The notes under the pieces were generated by a model. The model saw nothing but the letters and a program-made list of their open reading frames with translations, was not told the origin of the DNA and did no database searches. Positions 1 through 9,310 of a stretch of DNA of 64,000 nt are shown here, in pieces. Location of the stretch: assembly GCA_963713085.1 (NCBI GenBank), contig CAVQKQ010000020.1, positions 62,001 to 126,000 of the forward strand, read 5' to 3'. Numbering within the stretch: the stretch's first letter is position 1; each line of letters begins with the position of its first letter. The translations under genes and the position numbers were made by a program. The stretch is from PFJX01 sp963713085 (GTDB lineage Bacteria; Pseudomonadota; Gammaproteobacteria; Burkholderiales; Thiobacillaceae).

Positions 1-349
1 CTGGCCGGGCCGCCGCCGGCGCGGTCTCCCGGCCGTCGTAGGCGCGGATCGAGCGGTCGGCGGCCCGGTAGTGCAGCAGGAAGCCGCCGCCGCCGATGCC
101 GGAGGACTGGGGCTCCACCACGTTGAGCACCATCTCGGCGGCGATGGCGGCGTCCATCGCCGTACCCCCGGCCCGCAGCATCTCCACGGCCGCCGCTGTG
201 GCGTGGGGGTTGGCGGTGACCGCCATGAAGTGTCGCCCGCTGGCCGCCGGCCTGGGCGCGAAGCCGCTGGCGGCCTCCGGCTGGGCGGACCCGGCGGCCA
301 GGGCCCAGGGGGCGGCCAGGCACAGCAGCAGGGCGATCAGGCGGCGCAT
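1..349 (-). CDS. ggt: Gamma-glutamyltransferase, N-terminal part (runs off the window)
   Basis: Only the first 116 codons are present; the gene continues beyond base 1. The protein opens with a signal peptide (MRRLIALLLCLAAPWALA) and then shows the N-terminal signature of gamma-glutamyltranspeptidase: 'ANPHATAAAVEMLRAGGTA', then 'DAAIAAEMVLNVVEPQSSG' followed by IGGGGF. This periplasmic enzyme hydrolyses or transfers the gamma-glutamyl group of glutathione and related compounds and self-cleaves into two subunits. The catalytic threonine lies outside the window. The ATG at 349 is chosen because the signal peptide begins there. The gene is separated from glnB by a repeat-rich 375-base gap. Confidence 0.85.
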   Translation of the reverse strand, partial: MRRLIALLLCLAAPWALAAGSAQPEAASGFAPRPAASGRHFMAVTANPHATAAAVEMLRAGGTAMDAAIAAEMVLNVVEPQSSGIGGGGFLLHYRAADRSIRAYDGRETAPAAARP

Positions 350-480
350 GGCCGGGCGGGTCTCTTGGTTTTAGGGTGGTCGGGATGCATGGCCGCTATC
401 GTGGCCCGATTGCAGGTCTGCGGACAACCCTGAACCTAACACCGCAATTGCAAGGCGACCTGATCGGTCGCCGCCCTCTC

Positions 481-626
481 CCCAACCCTCCCCCAGCGGG
501 GGAGGGGGTGATTTGTACGTTGGGATGGCGAGGCCTCCACCGCCAGCCAGACCCAACCCTCCCCCAACGGAGGAGGGGGTGATTTGTCCCCTCTCCTGTT
601 GGGAGAGGGTCAGGGTGAGGGGCCTG
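481..626. repeat. Intergenic GC-rich palindromic repeat cluster with a 36-bp direct repeat
   Basis: The 375-base gap between ggt and glnB holds no gene. It contains two copies of a 36-base unit (481-516 and 552-587) that differ at two positions. Each has a CCCTCCCCC / GGGGGAGGG type palindrome and ends in GTGATTTGT. A further inverted repeat follows at 588-610 (CCCTCTCC / GGGAGAGGG). Similar C-run/G-run palindromes occur inside hrpA in this window. Such elements are common as dispersed repeats in proteobacterial genomes. Their function here is unknown. Confidence 0.75.
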
Positions 627-684
627 GCTAAACCCGGCATGGGCTGGCGGCAATTGCATAGCTGCGAACTGCGGTTTTAGGATG

Positions 685-707
685 AAAAAGGGGCCCACGG
701 GCCCCTT
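685..707 (-). terminator. Rho-independent terminator of nadE-glnB
   Basis: Read on the minus strand, AAGGGGCCC and GGGCCCCTT form a nearly perfect hairpin followed by a run of five T. It lies about 18 bases past the glnB stop codon, so it is well placed to end the nadE-glnB transcript. Confidence 0.8.
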
Positions 708-724
708 GCGCGGGCCGGAGCCCG

Positions 725-1063
725 TCAGATGGCTGCTTCGCCGGTCTCGCCGGTGCGGATGCGCACCACCTGTTCCACGGCGGTGACGAAGATCTTGCCG
801 TCGCCGATCTTGCCGGTGCGGGCGGCCTTGATGATGGCCTCCAGGACGCCATCCACCATGGCCTCGGCCACCACCAGCTCGATCTTCACCTTGGGCAGGA
901 AGTCCACCACGTATTCCGCGCCCCGGTACAGCTCGGTATGGCCCTTCTGGCGGCCGAAGCCCTTGACCTCGGTGACGGTCAGGCCGGTGACGCCCTGGGC
1001 GGAAAGGGCCTCGCGAACTTCCTCCAGCTTGAAGGGCTTGATGATGGCTTCGATCTTCTTCAT
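725..1063 (-). CDS. glnB: Nitrogen regulatory protein PII (GlnB/GlnK type)
   Basis: This 112-residue protein has the length and sequence of PII signal proteins. They bind ATP/ADP and 2-oxoglutarate, are uridylylated, and control glutamine synthetase, NtrB and ammonium transport. It begins MKKIEAIIKPFKLEEVREAL. The T-loop shows YRGAEYVVDFLPK with Tyr51 as the expected uridylylation site, and the C-terminal signature GKIGDGKIFV is present. The gene follows nadE with 12 bases between them and ends in a strong terminator. Linkage to glutamine-dependent nadE favours glnB over glnK, since no amtB lies nearby. Confidence 0.95.
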   Translation of the reverse strand: MKKIEAIIKPFKLEEVREALSAQGVTGLTVTEVKGFGRQKGHTELYRGAEYVVDFLPKVKIELVVAEAMVDGVLEAIIKAARTGKIGDGKIFVTAVEQVVRIRTGETGEAAI

Positions 1064-1075
1064 GGATGTCGTCTC

Positions 1076-2686
1076 CTAAAACGGTGCTCGGTATTTGCTG
1101 GTTATGGGATAACGCCGGTCGCGCCCGAAGCCGCGCGGGGTGACGCGGATGCCGGGCGGGGCCTGGCGCCGCTTGTATTCGGAGCGGTCGATGAGGCGGA
1201 CCACGTGCGCCACGTCATCCTCCCGGAAGCCTTCCGCAATGATATCCCGGGGCGCGACGTCCTGTTCCACGTAGCGCGCCATGATGGCGTCCAGGATTTC
1301 GTAGGGGGGCAGGCTGTCCTCGTCGACCTGGTTGGCGCGCAACTCGGCGCTGGGCTTGCGGGTGATGATGCGTTCCGGGATCACCTGGGACAGGGTGTTG
1401 CGGTAGCGGGACAGGCGCCAGACCAGGGTCTTGGCGACGTCCTTGAGCACGGCGAAGCCGCCGGCCATGTCGCCGTACAGGGTGGCGTAGCCGCTGGCCA
1501 TCTCGCTCTTGTTGCCGGTGGTCAGGACGATGGAGCCGAACTTGTTGGACAGGGCCATCAGGATGACGGCGCGCACCCGGGCCTGGATGTTCTCCTCGGT
1601 CTGGTCGAAGGGGAGGTCGTCGAATTCGTCGGAGAGTTCGGACAGGAAGGCGTCGAACATGAGCTTGATCGGCTGCACGTCGTATTTGACCTGCAGGTTG
1701 TCGGCCAGGATCTCGGCGTCCTCCAGGCTGATGTCGGCGGTGAACTGGGACGGCATCATCACCGCCTGGACCCGCTCGGCGCCCAGGGCATCCACGGCGA
1801 TGACCAGGGTTAGGGCGGAGTCGATGCCGCCGGACAGGCCGATCAGGGCGCCGGGGAAACCGTTCTTGTCGACGTAGTCCCGCACCCCGAGCACCAGGGC
1901 CTGGTACACGGCGGCCTCCATGGAGGGAAGGGGCGTCAGCTCGCCCCTGGGGGTGCCGGCCTCCAGGTCCAGGTAATACAGGCCTTCGGCGAAGGCGGGA
2001 AACTGGGCGCAGAGTTCCCCCTCGCCATCAAGGGCAAAGCTGGCGCCGTCGAAGACCAGCTCGTCCTGGCCGCCCACCAGGTTGACGTAGATGATGGGCA
2101 GGCCGCTTTCCATGCAGCGTTCCCGTGCCACCCCGTAGCGCTCTTCCTGCTTGTCCGCGTGGAACGGCGAGGCGTTCAGCACCAGCAGCGCATCCGCCCC
2201 CGCGTCCCGGGCCTGGACGGCGCTGCCCGGCTCCCAGATGTCGGCGCAGATGTTGATGGCCAGCCGGACGCCTGCGCACTCGAACACGCAGGCCTCGCCG
2301 CCGGCATCGAAGGTGCGCAGTTCGTCGAACACGGAATGGTTGGGCAGCTGTTGCTTGCGGTAGCTGGCGAGCACCTGTCCGTACTCCAGCACGGCGGCGG
2401 CGTTGTGGCGCAGCGCGCCTTCCATGAGCGGATATCCCACCACCACGGTGATGCCGGCAGGCAGGGCCGCCGCCAGCGATTTCAGAACCCGGGCGTTCTC
2501 TTCGTAGAAATCGGCGCGCAGGGCCAGGTCTTCCGGCGGATAGCCGCACAGGGCGAGTTCCGGGGTGACCAGGACGGCCGCTCCCGCCGACCGGGCTTCC
2601 TTGGCCAGGGCGGCGATCCGGGCGGCATTGCCTTCCAGGTCTCCCACCTTGGCATTCATCTGGGCGAGGGCGATCTTGATCTGCAT
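1076..2686 (-). CDS. nadE: Glutamine-dependent NAD+ synthetase
   Basis: This 536-residue two-domain cytoplasmic enzyme makes NAD+ from deamido-NAD+, ATP and ammonia released from glutamine. The N-terminal half is a nitrilase-type glutaminase with Glu in TPELALCGYPPEDL, Lys in YRKQQLPN and Cys in INICADIWEPG. The C-terminal half is the synthetase with the PP-loop SGGIDSALT and the motif KSEMASGYATLYGDMAGG. The length is normal for the bacterial two-domain type. The ATG at 2686 begins MQIKIALAQMNAKVGD, the usual family start. It is co-directional with glnB and probably co-transcribed. Confidence 0.95.
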   Translation of the reverse strand: MQIKIALAQMNAKVGDLEGNAARIAALAKEARSAGAAVLVTPELALCGYPPEDLALRADFYEENARVLKSLAAALPAGITVVVGYPLMEGALRHNAAAVLEYGQVLASYRKQQLPNHSVFDELRTFDAGGEACVFECAGVRLAINICADIWEPGSAVQARDAGADALLVLNASPFHADKQEERYGVARERCMESGLPIIYVNLVGGQDELVFDGASFALDGEGELCAQFPAFAEGLYYLDLEAGTPRGELTPLPSMEAAVYQALVLGVRDYVDKNGFPGALIGLSGGIDSALTLVIAVDALGAERVQAVMMPSQFTADISLEDAEILADNLQVKYDVQPIKLMFDAFLSELSDEFDDLPFDQTEENIQARVRAVILMALSNKFGSIVLTTGNKSEMASGYATLYGDMAGGFAVLKDVAKTLVWRLSRYRNTLSQVIPERIITRKPSAELRANQVDEDSLPPYEILDAIMARYVEQDVAPRDIIAEGFREDDVAHVVRLIDRSEYKRRQAPPGIRVTPRGFGRDRRYPITSKYRAPF

Positions 2687-4887
2687 GGGCGGATTTTACG
2701 GGGGAAATCGACCCGGATGCTTGCCCGCGTGCGTGGTCGGCAATGGTTCCGGTCCGGCCGGTGGTGATGGCTCCGGCGTAGATTCCTTTCTGGATAGGAA
2801 ATCGGGCCGGGGCTCAACCCGCGATCTCCTCCCAGCGCTTCCGGAGCCGCTTCACGGAAATGGTCTCGGGGGTGCGCAGTTCCTGGGCGAACAGGCTGAC
2901 CCGGAGCTCTTCCAGGCGCCAGCGGAAATCCGCCAGGTCGGCATCCTCCAGCCCCTGGGCGGCCAACTGTTGCGACCGCTTGCGATAGGCATCCAGCAGC
3001 GGCGCGATCTCGTTCATGATGCCCAGGTCCCGGGCCGGCTGGTTGGGCAGCTTTCCCAGGCGCAGTTCCGCCGCCTTCAGGTAGCGGGGCAGATGCTGCA
3101 GGCGCTGCGCCGGATGGGCGGCCATGAAGCCGGGGAACACCAGGCTGTCGATCTGGGCCCGGATGTCCGCCACGGCGTTTTTCCAGGCGCCGGGGGCCTT
3201 GTCCAACACTTGACGGATGTGCTGGGCGGCGGCGATGGCGTCCAGGGCGATCCGGGCCATCTGCTCGACGGCCGTCGGCAGGCGCGGCCGGGCCTGCTTG
3301 CAGGCGGCCTCGAACCCGATTCGGGAACGGGGCGCCTGATCCATCAGGGACAGGGCGGCGGCGGCCAGGACGTCACGCGCCAGGGCGTCGCACGAAATTC
3401 CCTTGAACAGCAGGCCGAACTGCAGGCAGGCCGGTTTCAGCCGGCCTGCCAGGTCCCGCTCCCACTGTTTGAGCAGGTCGGGAAAGGCCAGCCACAACAG
3501 GCGCGCCACCCCGCCGCGATGGGCCAGGCGGGCGCCGTCGGGGCTGTCGAACAGGCGCAGCCGGACCTGGCCCGACTCGGACTCCAGGGCGGGGAAGGCG
3601 GCGACGCCGCGCTGGCCGGCCTGAATCTCCAGGGTTTCCGGCAGGTCGTCGAAATCCCATTTGCTCAGGTTGTCCCGCTCAAACCGGCCGGCGGAGCGGG
3701 CCGCCTGGGACATCTCCCGGCTGGCCTCCCGGCCCAGCCGCTGGCGCAGGGCACCCAGGTCCCGGCTTTGGCCCAGGATGGCGCCCTTGTCGTCCAGGAT
3801 CCGGAAGTTCATGGTCAGGTGGGGCGGCAGGGCCTCGGGCCGCCAGGCGTCCCGGGGGATGGCCTGGCCCGTGGCCTTGGTCAGGAAGGCGGCGAGGGCG
3901 TCGGTGAGGGACTGGTTCTGGGCTCCGGGCCTGTCCAGCAGGGACTGCGTGGCCGCCCGGGCATATTCCGGCACCGGCACGAAGGCCCGGCGGATGCCCT
4001 GGGGCAGGCTCCTGATGAGGGCCGTCACCTTGTCTTCCAGCAGCCCGGGCACCAGCCAGTCGCAGGCCAGGGCCGACACCTGGTTGAGTGCGGCCAGGGG
4101 CACCAGCAGGGTGACGCCGTCGTCCTCGCTGCCCGGATCGAAGCGGTAGGCCAGGCCGAACTCCACGCCGTTGTATTGGACGGTGGGGGGGAACGCGCGG
4201 TCCGTGTCGCCATGGTCGCCGGCCAGCAGGTCGTCCCGGCTCAGGAACAGCAGGCGGGGATTGGACTTCTCCGCTTCCCGCCGCCACTTCTCGAAGGCGG
4301 CGCCGTTGTGCAGACCGGACGGCAGGCGCTGGTCGAAGAAGGCATACACGGCTTGTTCGTCCACGGCGATGCGGGCGTTGCGGGAACGGTGGGCCAGGTC
4401 GTCGATCTCCTCCAGCACCTGGCGGTTGTGCTGGAAGAACGGGGCACGGCTGTCGTAGTCGCCGTTCACCAGCGCGCCGCGGATGAACAGCTCCCGGCAC
4501 AGCGCCGGCTCGATGGGGCCGTAATGCACCTGGCGTCCGTTCACCACCGGCAGGCCGTAGAGGGTGGCGCGCATGGACGCCGCCACGTGGGCCGGCTTCT
4601 TGGCCCAGTGGGGATCGCTGTAGCCGATCCGGAGCAGGTGCCGGGCGGCATGCTCGATCCATTCCGGCTCCACCTTGGCCACGCTGCGAGCGTAGACCCG
4701 GCGGGTCTCGACGATCTCGGCGGCCATCACCCACTTGGGCTTCTTCTTGACCCCGGAGCCGGGAAACAGGGCGAACTTCATGTCCCGGGCGCCCAGGTAG
4801 ACGCCGTCTTCCAGGAGCATGCCCAGGTTGCCCAGCAGGCCGGTCATGAGGGCCTGGTGCAGGGGGGCGTAGGGGATGGTCGGTCCC

Positions 4888-5040
4888 TCCTCACTCGGCG
4901 GAAGGACTGGGAGCTCCCCTCCCCCGCTGGCGGGGGAGGGGCTGGGGGAGAGGGAGTTTGTTGCTGGTGGAACACGACCATCTTCCCTCTCCCGGCGCTG
5001 CGCGCCACCCTCTCCCGCTTGCGGGAGAGGGGACTCCACC
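4888..5040. repeat. Palindromic GC-rich repeat inside hrpA (insert 1)
   Basis: C-run/G-run palindromes (about 4914-4940 and 5008-5032) lie within hrpA and are translated as an extra Pro/Gly/Ser/Glu-rich stretch with motifs such as SPLPQAGEGG and SPSPSPASGGGE. It sits between conserved HrpA segments QVKELGWRV and YAPLHQALMTGLL. The insert keeps the reading frame open. It resembles the intergenic repeat at 481-626. Confidence 0.75.
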
Positions 5041-6044
5041 CGCCAGCCCAACTCCTTCACCTGGGCCATCAGCTGGGCGTGGATGTCACGCCATTCCCGC
5101 ACCCGGTTGGGGGACAGGAATTCCGCCTTGAGACCTTCCCGCAGTTTCCTGTGGGACTTGCGGTGGGCGTATTGCCGGTCCAGGTAACGCCAGAGATTGA
5201 GGATGGCGACGAAGTCCGAGTTGGGGTCGGCGAAGCGGCGGTGCTTCTGGTCGGCGGCCTCCTGGTGTTCCAGGGGCCGGTCCCGGGGATCCTGCACCGA
5301 GAGGTAGGCGGCGATCACCAGGGCCTCGTGCAGGCAGGCCTGCTCTTTGGCGGCGATGAGCATGCGGCCGATGCGCGGGTCCAGGGGCAGGCGGCCCAAC
5401 TGCTTGCCGACTGCGGTAAGGCGCCCCGCCTCGTCCAGGGCGCCCAGTTCGGTGAGTAGCTGATGGCCGTCGCGCACCCGCTTGGGCTCCGGCGGGTCCA
5501 GGAACGGGAAGTCGACGATGTCCGGCAGGCCCAGGGCCTTCATGCGCAGGATCACCCCGGCCAGGGAGGCGCGCAGCAGTTCCGGCGTGGTGTAGGCGGC
5601 GCGGGACTGGAAATCCTGCTCGTCGTAGAGGCGGATGCAGACACCCGCCGCCACCCGGCCGCAGCGGCCGCTGCGCTGGTTGGCGGAGGCCCGGGAAATC
5701 TTCTCGATCTTGAGCTGCTCGATCTTGTTGCGGATGGAGTAGCGCTTGACCCGGGCCAGGCCCGCGTCCACCACGTAGCGGATGCCGGGCACGGTGAGGG
5801 AGGTCTCCGCCACATTGGTGGCGAGCACGATGCGGCGTCCGCCGTGGGGGGCGAACACCTGTTCCTGCTCGCTCACCGACAGGCGGGCGAACAGGGGCAG
5901 GATCTCGGTGTGGGGCGGGTGGTGCTTGCGCAGGTCCTCCTGGGCCTCCCGGATCTCCCGCTCGCCCGGCAGGAACACCAGGATGTCGCCGGGCCCCTCT
6001 GCCGGCCAGTTCGTCCACGGCCGCGAGCAGGGCGGCGTCCAGGT

Positions 6045-6212
6045 CTTCACGCCCTTCTCCCTCCGGGAGAAGGGCGGGGGATGAGGGAGCGCGCTTCGCG
6101 GAAGCAGATGTCTTTCCCTCTCCCCCAGCCCCTCTGGTAGAACTACTAGCCATTCGACTAGGCTGCAATGCAGCCAAGACGCTGGTTACCCCGGCGGGGG
6201 AGGGGAGAGGCG
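6045..6212. repeat. Palindromic GC-rich repeat inside hrpA (insert 2)
   Basis: A second repeat-like insert lies between the conserved HrpA segments TYPVELRYRP and LDAALLAAVDEL. It contains the hairpin CTTCTCCCTCCGGGAGAAG (6053-6071) and CCCTCTCCCCCAGCCCC, and ends with CCCCGGCGGGGGAGGGG (6189-6205). It encodes about 50 extra low-complexity residues and has no stop codon in the hrpA frame. The same region is a short variable linker in E. coli HrpA. Confidence 0.75.
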
Positions 6213-6857
6213 GCCGATACCGCAACTCCACCGGATAGGTCCTGCCCGACACTTCCACCACCGGCGCCTTATTGAAATATTCCGAAAACCGGTCCGCCTC
6301 GATGGTGGCGGAGGAGATGATCAGCTTGAGGTCGGGGCGGCGCGGCAGCAGGGTCTTCAGGTAGCCCAGCAGGAAGTCGATGTTGAGGCTGCGCTCGTGG
6401 GCCTCGTCCAGGATCAGGGTGTCGTAGGCGCGGAACTCGGGGTCCGACTGGGTCTCCGCCAGCAGGATGCCGTCGGTCATCACCTTGATGCGGGTCTCAC
6501 CGCTTACCTGGTCGGTGAACCGAACCTGCCAGCCCACCAGCCCGCCCAGGCGCGACCGGGTCTCCTCGGCGATGCGGTGGGCCACGCTCTTGGCGGCGAT
6601 GCGCCGGGGTTGGGTCATGCCGATCATGCCGCCGGATTTCCCGGAGCCTTTGCGGATATCGCCGCGCCCCGCTTCGAGGGCGATCTTGGGCAACTGGGTG
6701 GTCTTGCCGGAACCGGTCTCGCCGCAGACGATGACCACCTGGTGGGCGGCCAGGGTGGCGGCGATGTCCCCGCGCCGGGCGCTGACCGGGAGCTGCTCGG
6801 GAAACGCCAGGTAGGGTAGGCTAGTGGGCGATTCGGACATGGGACGGCGAAGTTAGC

Positions 6858-8027
6858 ATGGTTTTCGCGAAAGGGATGTTGGCGGGAATACTGCTTCTGC
6901 TGGCGGCGGGACTCCATGCCGCGCCCCTGCGGGTGGGCGCCATGGAACTGGCGCCGGGACCGGCGTGGCAGCGGGTCGGCGCGGCGCGGGAGCAGGCGGA
7001 CGACGCCTTCGAGCTGGAGCTTCCGGCAGCGGAAGGGGTGGCGCTCCAGCTTGCGGTCCCCCGGCGCATCCCCGTGCTGAAGGGGGATGCGGACAGCTTC
7101 TATGCCAACCTCACCCGCAAGTGGCGCGCCCAGCATGGCCGCGACGCGGCCATCGGCTGGACCGAGGCGGGTCCCCGCCGCTGGCTCACCTGCCGGCATC
7201 CTTCCGGGGACCGGCAAGCCGTTGTGTTCCAGTTGGCCACCGTGTTTGAGGGGCGGGCCTATACCCTGGTGGTGTTTGCGCCGGCGGGCACCCCGACCCT
7301 GCCCCGCCCGGCCTATGAACTCGCCGCCGGCGCCGCTTTCCGCCAGGGCGGTCCGCGCTGGATCAGAACCCGAACCTATCGCGCCCAGCCCGTGGGCGAG
7401 GCGCTGGAGGCCCTGGCCGGCAACGAGGCTGAACTGGGCCGGGAAGGCATGCTGACCGGCTATGGGCTGGATATCGGCGAGTCGGACATGTCCTGGTTTC
7501 TGGAAGGGTTCCGCTGGCTGGGCGAGGGGACCGCTGCGAAACAGGAACCCATGGCCATCCGGGGCCATCTGCATGTCCAGGCCCCCGACGAGACGGAAGC
7601 CTCGGCCGACCTGGCGCTGAAGTTCGATCTGGCCGTAGCACCCGGAACGGTCGCCGCCGAGGTGCGGATCCATGCATTGTGCGCCTCGCCGGCGGACCTG
7701 AATGAAGCCTTGGCCAGGCTGGGGCAGGGGGCCCGGCTGGCCCTGGAACGGCTGGAACGGCGGCAACCGGCCCCCTGTCCGGACCCTGGCCCGGCGCGGG
7801 AGCCGTACCTGGTACAGGTCGAGCCGGGCAGGTCGGTGGAGCAGGTGCTCTCCGTGGCGCTGCCCGCGTCGGTCACCGCCGCGCAACTGGCCGGCCTGCG
7901 TGCGGCGGGGCTGGAACCGGTCACCCTGGTGGAGATAGGAGTCATGCCGAGCCCGGAGGGCAAAAGGCTGGGCGACGCCCTGCTGGAGCGGGCCGGGCTG
8001 TTCATCCGCTACGACCCGGGCGGGTGA
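6858..8027 (+). CDS. Secreted protein of unknown function
   Basis: I do not recognise this 389-residue protein. It has a clear signal peptide (GMLAGILLLLAAGLHA), so it is probably periplasmic. The mature part contains no cysteine-rich or catalytic motif that I can name and no further membrane segment. Two cysteines (in HALCASP and APCPDPG) may pair. The start is 17 bases from the divergent hrpA start, so the two genes may share a control region. A GC-rich inverted repeat (8034-8049) separates its end from the convergent HD-GYP gene. Codon use is like its neighbours. Confidence 0.75.
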   Translation: MVFAKGMLAGILLLLAAGLHAAPLRVGAMELAPGPAWQRVGAAREQADDAFELELPAAEGVALQLAVPRRIPVLKGDADSFYANLTRKWRAQHGRDAAIGWTEAGPRRWLTCRHPSGDRQAVVFQLATVFEGRAYTLVVFAPAGTPTLPRPAYELAAGAAFRQGGPRWIRTRTYRAQPVGEALEALAGNEAELGREGMLTGYGLDIGESDMSWFLEGFRWLGEGTAAKQEPMAIRGHLHVQAPDETEASADLALKFDLAVAPGTVAAEVRIHALCASPADLNEALARLGQGARLALERLERRQPAPCPDPGPAREPYLVQVEPGRSVEQVLSVALPASVTAAQLAGLRAAGLEPVTLVEIGVMPSPEGKRLGDALLERAGLFIRYDPGG

Positions 8028-8049
8028 CGCCGTGGCGTGTTGACACGCC

Positions 8050-9144
8050 CTAGCCCATGGCCCAGGCCCGATCCCAGTCGATCGGCTGGTGGATCATCGG
8101 CAGGTAGGTGTAGTCCCGGATCGTGTGATGGGCGCGCCGGGTATCTCGGATCAGCGGTAGGGCCATGGGGCTGCCGGAAGGCCTCAGCAGGCTCACGGCA
8201 TAGGCGGGCTGGGCGCGGCCGTTGAACCAGCGGGTAATCAGGGCGGTTTCCCGGTTGGCCAGGCGTACCAGGGTGCCCGGGGGGTAGCGTCCCATCAATC
8301 GGCGCAGGGCCAGCAGGGCGGCGTCGTCGAGCCGGCCCCGTTCCCGGTCGAAGGCCAGGCGCACGGCCTGTTCCGGATAACGGGCCATGCGGCAATGGCG
8401 CTGGCTGAGCAGGGCGCACCAGACGTCCGCCGCCCGCAGGATGCGGGCCTCCGCGCTTATCCTGTCGCCCTCCAGGCCCAGGGGATAGCCGCTGCCGTCC
8501 ATGTTTTCATGATGCTGGATCACCGCGCTCAGCCAGGCGTCGTCGCTGACCCCGGCCCTGGCCAGCAGGGCCGTGGATTCCAGGGGATGCAGGCGCAGGG
8601 TCTCCCGTTGCTGGGTGTCCGGCCGGCCGGACACGCCGGAGAGATGGTCCTGGAGCGCCTGGGAAGCGAGATTCATGCTCAGCGCGGCGTTGGCCACAGC
8701 CAATTCCGTGTCTTCATCCCGGCCCAGCGCCCGGGCCACCAGGACGGCAACCGCGGCCACGTACAGGGCATGGCGTTGCGCCAGGCTGGTCAGGGGCAGG
8801 CGCTGGGCCATGCCGACGCAGACTTCCGGATGGCCCACCACCAGCTGGCGCAGGGCATTGGCGAGGTGGGCGATCTCGTCCGGATGGATGCCGGGCAGTT
8901 CCGAGACCTGCTCCGCATAGTGCAGCGCGATTTGATTGAGGGTGCGCAGCGGCGTGGACAGGAGTTGTTCGTCGTGCTGGCCGGCGCGGAACAGCCGTAA
9001 CCCAGCCAGTTGCGCGAGGCGTTCCGGGTCGTTGATGACGCTGCCGGCCGTGACCAGGAGCACGCCCTGGTGGTTGTATAGATCGTGGGGGAGCGGTTGG
9101 TCCAGGAAATGCGGGCCGATCTCGATGGGGAGCAAGGTGCGCAT
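8050..9144 (-). CDS. HD-GYP domain protein with degenerate HD site
   Basis: This 364-residue protein has no signal peptide or membrane segment. The C-terminal half is related to HD-GYP cyclic-di-GMP phosphodiesterases. It keeps the histidine in RLHPLEST, the pair HHE followed by DGSGYPLGL, and the ARILRAADVWCAL segment with its aspartate. The canonical first metal-binding HD pair is absent; the corresponding stretch reads AALSMNLASQAL. This suggests a catalytically impaired or sensory version. The N-terminal part is unrecognised. The start at 9144 gives MRTLLPIEIGPHFL. A strong terminator of the upstream cytochrome gene lies about 120 bases before it, so it is probably transcribed on its own. 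Confidence 0.8.
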   Translation of the reverse strand: MRTLLPIEIGPHFLDQPLPHDLYNHQGVLLVTAGSVINDPERLAQLAGLRLFRAGQHDEQLLSTPLRTLNQIALHYAEQVSELPGIHPDEIAHLANALRQLVVGHPEVCVGMAQRLPLTSLAQRHALYVAAVAVLVARALGRDEDTELAVANAALSMNLASQALQDHLSGVSGRPDTQQRETLRLHPLESTALLARAGVSDDAWLSAVIQHHENMDGSGYPLGLEGDRISAEARILRAADVWCALLSQRHCRMARYPEQAVRLAFDRERGRLDDAALLALRRLMGRYPPGTLVRLANRETALITRWFNGRAQPAYAVSLLRPSGSPMALPLIRDTRRAHHTIRDYTYLPMIHQPIDWDRAWAMG

Positions 9145-9259
9145 GGGCCGGGTGGGGATAGGAATCTGGCGTCATTGTAGGAGCGCTCTCGCGCGGACAA
9201 CAGGGATTTGTGCGACGGGTAAGGGTCATATCCGGGACGATCCACCTGATCGACAGACG

Positions 9260-9293
9260 AAAAAAAGCCGGGTGGGCCATGGCCCACCCGGCT
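9260..9293 (-). terminator. Rho-independent terminator of the multihaem cytochrome gene
   Basis: On the minus strand a perfect stem AGCCGGGTGGGCC / GGCCCACCCGGCT (9266-9293) is followed by seven T. It lies just after the cytochrome stop codon at 9311. Confidence 0.9.
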
Positions 9294-9310
9294 AGCTCCC
9301 CGACGCCTGG

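Larger units (their letters stand above)
2814..6840 (-). pseudogene. hrpA: ATP-dependent RNA helicase HrpA, interrupted by a one-base frameshift and carrying two repeat-derived inserts
   Basis: Two overlapping frames together give a full DEAH-box helicase HrpA. The first part (from 6840) has the Walker A motif GETGSGKTTQLP, then DEAHERS and SSATIEAD. After about base 6000 homology continues in another frame with GDILVFLPGEREIREA, LATNVAETSLTVPGI and QRSGRCGRV, through the long C-terminal region to 2814. The total length is 4027 bases, one more than a multiple of three, so a single extra base near 5995-6005 explains the break. It may be a true pseudogene or a sequencing error, since everything after it is intact. 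Low-complexity repeat-derived segments lie at about 4888-5040 and 6045-6212; neither introduces a stop. HrpA acts on stalled ribosomes and mRNA. Confidence 0.85.

Noticed and set aside
2565..5459. Long open frame (964 codons) on the plus strand opposite hrpA
   Set aside because: It is an antisense shadow caused by high GC content; it has no recognisable motif and lies over clearly conserved helicase sequence.
8034..8049. Hairpin GGCGTG-TTGA-CACGCC between convergent genes as a terminator
   Set aside because: The stem is short and no T run follows on either strand, so it is not listed as a terminator.
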